A DNA stretch of 64,000 nt, taken from assembly GCA_022606425.2 (NCBI GenBank), contig JAHDVF020000068.1, forward strand, positions 682,001 through 746,000. Reading direction: 5' to 3'. Shown one piece after another: positions 56,654 to 64,000 of the stretch. The position numbers were made by a program, and so were the translations under genes. Position 1 is the stretch's first letter. Each line of letters starts with the position of its first letter. The stretch is from Lepidostoma basale. Lineage: Eukaryota > Arthropoda > Insecta > Trichoptera > Lepidostomatidae. The notes beneath the pieces were generated by a model. That model ran no database searches and was not told where the DNA came from. It saw nothing but the letters and a program-made list of their open reading frames with translations.

Positions 56654-56786
56654 CTGGATGGGTAATGTCCGGGATGGGTAATGTCCTGGATGGGTAATGT
56701 CCTGAATGGGTAATGTCCTGGATGGGTAATGTCCGGGATGGGTAAAGTCCAGGGTGGGTAATGTCCGGGATGGGTAATGTCCGGGG
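56654..56786. repeat. 16-bp minisatellite, about eight units
   Basis: Tandem units of the form cgggatgggtaatgtc or ctggatgggtaatgtc, with one or two changes per unit. A degenerate lead-in starts near 56595. Between kinases C and D. Confidence 0.92.
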
Positions 56787-56922
56787 TATATTGGTTATGC
56801 TCTATGGAATTATCTTCTTGTTTGCTCAGATTTCATACGATTGCTCTCTTTGAAGGTAAAATACGCCGCTCTCTTTGAAATATTTAAAAAAAAACATCCA
56901 GTTTTCTCGTCAGAATATATCA

Positions 56923-56928
56923 TTTATT
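56923..56928 (-). terminator. poly(A) signal of kinase D
   Basis: AATAAA on the minus strand about 9 nt after the stop codon, as in kinase B. Confidence 0.6.
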
Positions 56929-56937
56929 GATATCCTT

Positions 56938-59578
56938 TCATATAAATTCATTTTTGACAAAATAATCTAATATTTCGTTTATCCGTTTACTAGCCAGAGG
57001 GGTGACTGACATGGCGTCCTTTGAGGTATCTTGGAATTCTGATAAAGGTTTCATCTCATTAGGATCACCCAGTAGCAAAGGAAACCCAAACAGAGCCATT
57101 GTTAGCCCGTAAGGAAGCAGACGCTTAAAATCAGCCATGAACGCTTCCTTGGGGTAGCTCTTGTCAACATCGCAGCCCATCCTTGCCAGTTGCTGTCTCA
57201 GGGTGTTGTGGTAGATGTCTAGTAGGCTGTAGAGATGTCGCTCCAACAGTTCTACGTCCATGGAAAAGCATATTACTGGGATGAGATCTGTGACAGGACA
57301 AGCGTATCGTACTACTTGCCAGTCAATCAGTGCCGTGTCGTGAACTTTTCCATCCTAAAATTTTAAATATTATTTTTAATATAAAACAGAAAGCTTTGAC
57401 TGTAAATCTCAAAAGAGCGCCCCTGACTACTTGAATGTATTTTATTTAGAATAATTATGAGGAATTGGTGTGACGTCATGGGTACCGTTTTCGACGGCTA
57501 TTGTTTGGATTTTCATAAATCAGAATATAGAACCTAAATTTAAAAAGAAATTTATAACGGCATAAAAAATAAACAAGCAATTTGATTTATTTGATAGTGC
57601 CACGATTTCCTCGGTCTCCCTCTATTTCTAGTTCCATTTACATCGTTAACATATACTTTTTTTACCATTCATTCTTTCCATGTGTCCAAACCATCTTAAT
57701 GATCCTATCATTATTTTGTTCTTAACACTTTCATTGGCACCGCATTCACTTCTTATACATTTGACACTCTATTATATACAGATTTACCACACATTCGTCT
57801 AAGAGATCTCATTTCTACTGCATTTATTCTACTTTCATCCTTCCTTTGCCAGTTCCATGCTTCGCTTCCATACATAAGGTTTTTTAGAAGAACACCATTG
57901 TGCACTGCCATTCTAGCTTTTTTTGGATAGGTTTTTGTTTGCGATGACAACACTAAGTGCACCATTCACTTTGCTGCCTGCCCCAACCCTTCTTTCAATA
58001 TCCCTCTCCACTCGCCTATCTCTTGTAAACATACTACCTAAAAACACGAACTCAACTACTTGCTCCAAATTTTCACCATTCACGCTAATGTTGCAGACTG
58101 TCATCATTTCTTTTTTTTTCAAAAATCATTTGACTTATTAACATTCATCATCAGATCATTTCGCATGCATACTTCATACTTACTATTCACCAGGACTTGG
58201 TAGTTCATGCTCGTTGTCTGCAAGTAAGACAGCGTCATCCGCATACAAAATACAGCTTACTGTCACTCCACTCATTTTGAAACCTACATCCAACCGTTTC
58301 AGCTCTTTCATACACTTGTCTATATATAGATTATAACCACGGGGACATTACGCAACCCTGTTTGACACATTTATTGATATCAAACCTGGCTGTAAGATCT
58401 CCATTTACTCTGACACTAGCAGTGCTTTCCGTGTATAGCGACTTAAATGCCGTGATCAGTTTTGTACATATTCAGACAATATTGATAAATCTTATTGATA
58501 TAGTGTATGAAAATCGTAACTGATATGTACCTTGGACTTATTAACATTCATCATCAGATCATTTCACATGCATACCACATACTCGTACATACTATTCACC
58601 AGGAATTGTACGAGTAGTTCATGCTCGTTGTCTGCAAGTAGGACAGCGTCATCCGCATACAAAAGACAGCTTACTGACACTCCACTCATTTTGGCACCTA
58701 TATCCAATCATTTCAGCTCTTTCATATATATCATACAAAGTGTAATTTTATTTATTTTAAAAGTTAAAGTATTAAATTGAATTTACCTTGGATTTAAAAA
58801 GCATGTTATTGTTCCAACAATCTCCATGGCAGATGACATTATAGGGTTCGCTTAAAGTCGAGTCTAAACCGGTACGCAATGTTAAAGCGGCTTTTTCCAT
58901 AAGGGCTTCCATCTTTGCCCTTTTTTCCGGAGATTTCACACACTCTCCTGAATTCTTACCAAACATTTCCAGCAACGGCATTAAATATTTCTCGTAAACA
59001 AACGTTGTAGTAATATTGCTTTTGAGGTTAGAAAATACTTCTGGATATTTTTCTCTCAGGACAAAAGAAAACGAATGAACTTTAGCCAAGTTTGTTAGAA
59101 CTAAAGTAGCATGTTCAATGTCGAATGGTTCCGTCTTACTGTGCATTACAAATCCTTCACTAGAAAGGTCGCTTAGGATTAGAAGTTCTTCCAATTCTTT
59201 TGTAATACCTTTGTAACACTTTGCACCCAAGATGCGGTCTTCTTTAGGAATGTTATACTCTTCTTCCAGACGTGCAAAAGCTGGTAAGATACTGTCGTAA
59301 GCAAATATTTCAGCAATGTAAGCAAGCTGCACTGGTACCGTGTCTCTTGATGCAAGATCTGTGTGGGCCTTCTTCATAAACAAATCCACGGTTTTCTCTT
59401 GTCCATTTTGCGACGATTTTAATTGTATAAATGCAATGTCTCCACAGTAATTATCCCCGGTGAATGGTACTCGCCTGATCGATGTTGCGTAATCTTTCAT
59501 ATTCAGATCATGCGCTATTTCGTCTAGAGCGTTTTTTAAGTTTTCATTTAAACCAGCACTTTGACCGTTTTCCGACAT
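56938..59578 (-). CDS. ecdysteroid-kinase-like protein D (EcKinase/CHK family)
   Basis: Fourth kinase, nearest in sequence to the divergent neighbour E. Exon 1 is 59578-58787 (264 codons), exon 2 is 57354-56938 (138 residues and TGA), total 402. Landmarks: VPFTGDNYCGDIAFIQLKSS, VDLFMKKA, LLILSDLSSEGFVMHS, NLAKVHSFSFVLREKYPE, VICHGDCWNNNMLFKSK with H251 and D253, and TALIDWQVVRYACPVTDL with Asp 275. The phase-0 intron 58786-57355 (aag|gtaaat, ttttag|gat) carries two minus-strand LINE fragments in the same orientation as the gene. No disabling change. Promoter-like TATA and ACAGTT elements align with those of E, so the duplication included the 5' flank. Confidence 0.93.
57590..58370 (-). mobile_element. 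RTE-a LINE fragment in the intron of kinase D
   Basis: Minus strand: reverse-transcriptase region near 58200-58360 (A-D-D-A-V-L-L-A), ENLEQVVEFVFLGSMFTRDR (57913-58122), GVLLKNLMYGSEAWNWQRKD, and G-R-P-R-K near 57610. It lacks the terminal block and tail. Confidence 0.82.
58530..58740 (-). mobile_element. RTE-a reverse-transcriptase scrap
   Basis: A second short fragment around the Y-A-D-D box (Leu-Leu-Tyr-Ala-Asp-Asp region near 58655), repeating part of the sequence at 58140-58320. Confidence 0.7.
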
Positions 59579-59617
59579 TTTAATTGTAACAAACGTATTA
59601 AGACTATGTTGAAAAAT

Positions 59618-59660
59618 ATTTAACTGTTCCTACTTTATACACAATTTATCTGATATATGA
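59618..59660 (-). promoter_or_regulatory. candidate core promoter of kinase D
   Basis: Minus strand: catatatcag at 59659-59650 and ACAGTTA at 59627-59621, about 32 bp apart. This region aligns base for base over most of its length with the promoter of kinase E. Confidence 0.6.
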
Positions 59661-59929
59661 GCATACGAGTAATCTCAGACACGCACAAAGACTGATAATA
59701 TTAGATAAGATATATTATGATAAAATAATTCAATCGGGAATTGATAAACTGAAATACAATGATTTTACAACATTTTATATAGGTAAAACAACACGTATTT
59801 ATAATTAAGGAATAAAATAGCACACAAGTTAATAATAATACATTTTATAAATTCACAAATCATCATTTAATCAAAAACCCAATCAAGAATAAAGAAAATT
59901 ATATAAATACCAAAATAAACTTAACTATA

Positions 59930-60762
59930 CTAGAGCCGCTTAGAATTGAGTCTTGGGGCCATAAATCATTTCCATATGTCTATCTCGCTTGCACTTACGG
60001 GCCTTATGGAGCGGTTTAGGGATGGGCGTAACAATAAAATAAATATATCGATAAGTAACGTTTATTATCGTATCTTGTTCATGAACTTTAACGAGTTAAC
60101 AAAGTTTTGATATTAAACTTTATTAACTGGTTTTATGTGCGTTTAAATTCGTATGAAATTTGTGACTACAAGATACTAAATTAAATACCAGTATAAATCG
60201 AATTTTTTTTTTAATTTTTAAAATTGTGTACCGTATGTCTATAAACACAGAAAGAAAGTTAAGTATAAGAAACAAAGTAGATCATATTGTGGCCCTTAAA
60301 AGTCCACTGTCGCTCTACTCACACCACAAATAAACGCGGCCATTTTACGTGGTTTGTTGAAATTAAGAGAAACCATTTTATTCGGATCACTTTTAAATTC
60401 ATTGACAAACAGGAATACGTTGTGAATCACTGTTCGAGTTTGAGGGCTAATATCGCCATGTAATTTCTTCAAATCAACGTTAGAAAATAAACTATCCATA
60501 GTGCGTAACGAGTGGTGACACACGAATATATTTATTTAATTGCTGTAAATAAATCTACAGCAAAAAACACGCACTGCAATTGCATTTGGTAAAGACCAAT
60601 CATTAGTGCCTCATCGTACATATCATAACGTACAGATCATTATAAAATCATTATAGTCGATTGTATCGTATATCGATCGATGAAAAAACGGTCCCGGCGC
60701 GCTTCCCATCCTTATCTCCATTGACATTTATGGCCCCAAGACTCAATTCTAAACGGCTCTAG
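59930..60762. mobile_element. DNA transposon with TIRs between kinases D and E
   Basis: About 40-bp inverted ends (ctagagccgcttagaattga at the left, its inverse with one mismatch at the right), flanked by TA. 833 bp. It contains the minus-strand relic frame described separately. Confidence 0.85.
60296..60523 (-). pseudogene. N-terminal helix-turn-helix remnant of a DDE transposase
   Basis: A 75-codon frame with LHGDISPQTRTVIHNVFLFV and MAAFICGVSRATVDF, which resembles the N-terminal DNA-binding part of Tc1/mariner-like DDE endonucleases. The catalytic part is absent, so the element is a deletion derivative. Family placement is by remembered similarity. Confidence 0.5.
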
Positions 60763-60814
60763 TATAGTCCAAATATTCTAGTCCAATACTTGATTTGTTC
60801 CCTTTATCCCATAA

Positions 60815-61200
60815 ATGCAAGTAGGACAGCGTCATCCGCATACAAAAGACAGCTTACTGACAATCCAACCCTTTCAGCTCTTTCATATATATCATACAAA
60901 GTGTACTTTTATTTATTACCAGTCCCTTTTTCGCCGTCTACTCCATCTTATAATATCCTCAACCTCACATATCTCTCTTTTTCTGGTGTTTCTCACGCGA
61001 TCTCTCAGTGTCTTGCCTGCTATCGTCCTCAGTGTCTTCATTTCGGAAGTCCTCTAAACTTGTTTGGTCCTTACTGTGTCTGCCCTTGCTTCGACGCCAT
61101 GTGGTCTTACGCATGCTTACGTATTTCTTCCCGCAGATCAGCTCCCCTCACCAGGTCTATGCCTAGACACTTGAAGGTGCTGACCTGTTCTATGGATTGA
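60815..61200 (-). mobile_element. RTE-a scrap and RTE-c fragment, minus strand
   Basis: 60815-60900 repeats the Y-A-D-D region sequence of 58640-58740. 60920-61200 is the minus-strand RTE-c family (T-L-R-D-R-V-R and E-A-R-A-D-T-V-R-T-K-Q-V regions). Confidence 0.65.
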
Positions 61201-61429
61201 TTTTCTATAACCAGGTTACATTTTCTTTATATAGAAAAATCTAGGGTGTTGTGTACCCCAGGTATCCACTTAGGTAACTTCTCAGGGGCGCTTAATTAAG
61301 GGTTGAATCACTAAAAATGCTATATTTCAATGATAACAAGTACAAGTTTAGCAATTTGATTTTTTTTTATTGTATATCTACATATTCATTATTTCTTATC
61401 TAAGATAAGCACTGCACGTGCCTGTGATT

Positions 61430-61475
61430 ACGTTTATATATCAAGTAAATCGTATGTAAAGTCAGAACAGTTTAT
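61430..61475 (+). promoter_or_regulatory. candidate core promoter of kinase E
   Basis: tatatatc at 61435-61442 and gtcagaacagtt at 61461-61472. A TCAG initiator sits 27 bp and ACAGTT about 31 bp downstream of the TATA box, leaving a 5' UTR of about 50 nt. Confidence 0.65.
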
Positions 61476-61513
61476 TTTTCATCCGAGTGTTGCTGACGTT
61501 CGTTGCAATAAAA

Positions 61514-64000
61514 ATGTCTGAAAACGTTCAGAGTTATGGTCTAAATGAAAACCTAAAAAATGCACTTGACGAAATAGCGCGAGATCAGAATATGACAGAT
61601 TATGAAGCTTCGGTCAGGAAGGTACCGTTCACCGGAGATAATTACGGTGGAGACATCTCATTCATGCAATTAAAATCGTCGCAAAATGGACAGGAGAAAA
61701 TTGTGGATTTGTTCATGAAGAAGGCACCTTCGGATCCTGTAGCAAGAGCTAAGGTACCAGTGGAAAATATGTACAAAACTGAAATATTTACATACGATAG
61801 TATCTTACCAGCTTTTGCACGTCTGGAAGAAGAGTATAACATTCCTAAAGAAGACCGCATCTTGGGTGCAAAGTATTACAAAGGTATTACAAAAGAATTG
61901 GAAGAACTTCTAATCCTAAGCGACCTTTCAAGCAAAGGATTTGTAATGCACAGTAAGATCAAACCGTTCGATATTGATCACGCCACGCTAGTAATAACCA
62001 ATTTGGCTAAAGTTCATTCATTTTCTTTTGTTCTTAGAGAAAAATATCCAGAAGTATTATCCAAAATCAAAAGCAATATTTCGACAACGTTTGTTTACGA
62101 GAAAAACGTTATGCCGTTATTAGAAATATTTGGTAAAAATTCTGGGAAGTGTATTCAATCTCCTGTTAAAAGGGCGAAGATGGAAACCCTTTTTGAAAAT
62201 GCCGCCTTAACTTTGCGCACAGGTTTGGACTCCACTTTGAGCGAACCCTATAATGTCATCTGCCATGGAGACTGTTGGAATAATAACATGCTTTTTAAGT
62301 TCAAGGTAAATGAAATCAAATACTTAAACATCTTTTGAAATCTTTATTGAACTCAGCATGTTTCGGTTAACCTTTATCAATTTATACGATTTTAACAATC
62401 AAATAAAACAGAGCGGTCACTTATTACCGTTTTCTTTATTAAATGTACTGAAATTTTACATATTATTAATAAAAACCTAACTTTAACCAATTTAGAAATT
62501 TTAGAAATTAAGAAAGCAATCAAAAATAATGAGAACACAATAAATAACTAATTAAATTTTAATTCAATTCCCATGCTCGATATATTCCCGTTATATTTTC
62601 CCTCTCCTCAATCCTAATTATACCCCTTCCACTCGATATGTTTCCGTTACATCTCCCCTCTCCTCAATCCTTATTATACCCCTTCCACTTTTATACATAA
62701 CTCGATCTCCATTTAGTATATAAGTGACCGCTCTGTTTTATTTGATAGTTAAAATTGTATACATTGATAAAGGTTACTTGTAACGGAAACATGTCTGAGT
62801 TCAGTGAAAATACAAAGTGTTGTAATATGTATAACTATATTTATTCTTCTTCTTCTTCTTCTCCTTAATAGACCTTTGGTCTGTTCCTGAAATCAGGTTG
62901 GCCTCTCTTGGGAGGTCGACTCCCAGCTATCCCTCCATCTCTTTAGCGATCTTCCGGGAGGACGGTCGCCTGCAGGAATCTGATGCGCCACAACGTGTGG
63001 GATTTTGGTGGGATCCATCCTCTGCACGTGCGCATTCCAGTATCTTCTGCGTTGTTTGCCCTATCTCACGACATCTTCCGCCTTGCAGATTTCGCGGATA
63101 GCCGTGTTCCTCACCCTATCTCGCAGAGTCTTTCCTGCTATCATCCTCAGCGTCCGCATCTCTGCCACCCGCACTTTAGCCTTCGTTCTTGTGGTATCCG
63201 ATCTGGTCTCAATGATATATGTCAGTATAGGCCTTACGCAGGTTTTGTATATTCTGACCTTACTTTGCGTTAACATTATATTGATTCAATGAATATTTAA
63301 CGGTTGCACCATTTTCAAACTTTTGAATTATTTGAAGCTTTTGTTCAATTGCTTTTCTGATAGCCCTCTTGAAATATATAATAACATTAAATAATTCTAA
63401 TTAAATGTATTTGTTCGGGGTTTATTTAAAAAATATTTAATTTGTTATACAAATAATCATATAATAATTAAGCTCTTCTTTATAAAAATCTAAACAATGG
63501 ATAACGTATGTGGTACCCGTGACATATCTCAATAATATTCCTCTTAATTATTACAAACAAAAATAAAATACATTCACCATACCTGTATACTCGTACCAAA
63601 TGGTAAGGAGCGCTGTGTTCAGTTTTCTGTTATTTATAAACATATATTTTTATAAACAAGAAGGGCGGAATGGGGAATGTTGCATTACATAAAGCGTACG
63701 CTTAACCCAACCAATGACAGGTCATAAGCCCATCATATTCTGTTTCCAATTTGCATCTTCGTCTCTATTGAGATACAATTAATCCTTTAAATGGTAACCC
63801 GCAATGAGTAAAATCCAGTATTCGTCTACAAATATTTGTATACATTCAAAAATTTCAGGATGGAAAGGATGGAAAGGTTCAGGACACTGTACTGATTGAC
63901 TGGCAAATAGTACGATACGCTTGCCCTGTGACAGATCTCATGACAGTAATATGCTTTTGCATGGACGTAGAACTGTTGGAGCAACATCTCTACAGCCTAC
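61514..64000 (+). CDS. ecdysteroid-kinase-like protein E (EcKinase/CHK family), truncated by window edge
   Basis: Fifth kinase, on the plus strand, divergent from D and its closest paralogue. Exon 1 is 61514-62305 (264 codons, ATG in aaaaATGt); exon 2 starts at 63859 and runs off the window. Landmarks: VPFTGDNYGGDISFMQLKSS (Gly where the other four have Cys), VDLFMKKA, LLILSDLSSKGFVMHS, VICHGDCWNNNMLFKFK with H251 and D253, and TVLIDWQIVRYACPVTDL in exon 2. Exon 2 begins with an exact 9-bp tandem repeat, gatggaaaggatggaaag, adding Asp-Gly-Lys once more than in the paralogues. The intron is filled with Penelope, LINE and REP-A sequence, and its acceptor lies immediately after a REP-A end. The visible part is intact. 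Confidence 0.9.
62340..62830. mobile_element. Penelope-type element remnant with inverted terminal copies
   Basis: Inverted blocks: 62352-62425 ('gcatgtttcggttaaccttt', 'aataaaacagagcggtcact') and 62720-62800 ('agtgaccgctctgttttatt', 'gataaaggttacttgtaacg', 'gaaacatgtctgag'). The interior has a short direct repeat (ctctcctcaatcc) and a scrap of the element's coding end. In the intron of kinase E. Confidence 0.65.
62843..63275 (-). mobile_element. RTE-c LINE fragment, minus strand
   Basis: (GAA)n tail at 62843-62862 in element sense. Minus-strand frame 63061-63276: SKVRIYKTCVRPILTYIIET, VAEMRTLRMIAGKTLRDRVR, EICKAEDVVR. In the intron of kinase E. Confidence 0.8.
63655..63852 (+). repeat. REP-A repeat ending at the kinase E exon 2 acceptor
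   Basis: From 'agaagggcggaatggggaat' through the core to 'tttgtatacattcaaaaa'. Only 'tttcag' separates it from exon 2. Confidence 0.75.

Noticed and set aside
1..64000. CRISPR arrays, prokaryotic operons, Shine-Dalgarno sites
   Set aside because: The window is clearly eukaryotic. The only regular tandem array (56654-56786) is a minisatellite without spacers.

Overview
The window is nuclear DNA of an insect, very probably a lepidopteran. It is AT-rich, its genes carry spliceosomal introns with GT/AG ends, and it holds insect-type ecdysteroid-kinase-like genes. It is packed with retroelement families of the kind common in moth and butterfly genomes (RTE-like LINEs, tRNA-derived SINEs, mariner, pogo, hAT and Penelope relics). 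The order is an inference; insect is firm. There is no CRISPR array, rRNA gene, convincing functional tRNA gene or prokaryotic-style operon.

Layout. (1) 1-8.1 kb: the last five exons, plus strand, of the chaperonin subunit gene CCT3 (TCP-1 gamma). Its introns and 3' UTR are full of transposon copies; its 5' exons lie outside the window. (2) 8-21 kb: a gene-poor stretch of LINE 3' ends, a putative solo LTR, Penelope-type remnants and dead mariners. (3) 21.1-22.5 kb: one long minus-strand coding exon (478 codons) of a low-complexity, nuclear-looking protein that I cannot name. It has a good branch point and acceptor just upstream, so it is probably the 3' exon of a larger gene. (4) 23-41 kb: a second gene-poor transposon graveyard with a few unique GC-rich islands. 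(5) 41.2-64 kb: a cluster of five ecdysteroid-kinase-like (EcKinase/CHK) genes, four on the minus strand (A-D) and one on the plus strand (E, running off the right edge). D and E are diverging close paralogues arranged head to head.

The kinase cluster is the biological core of the window. All five genes have the same two-exon structure, with one phase-0 intron after the HGD-x-W-x-N-N-M-L-F-K motif and before the L-I-D-W-Q motif. A TATA-like box followed by an ACAGTT element about 26-35 bp downstream lies 40-60 bp before each start codon. Proteins are about 401-408 residues and the catalytic landmarks are intact. The family is expected to phosphorylate small hydroxylated molecules such as ecdysteroids, or to act in xenobiotic phosphorylation; the substrates are not visible in the sequence.

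The repeat fraction is informative in its own right. Several LINE insertions have exact 10-12 bp target-site duplications. One has a foldback 5' end, and one carries an inverted copy of sequence found about 0.9 kb away at its 5' junction. Many insertions are nested, and several Penelope-type remnants carry hammerhead-ribozyme-like cores. No intact LINE or transposase gene is present.
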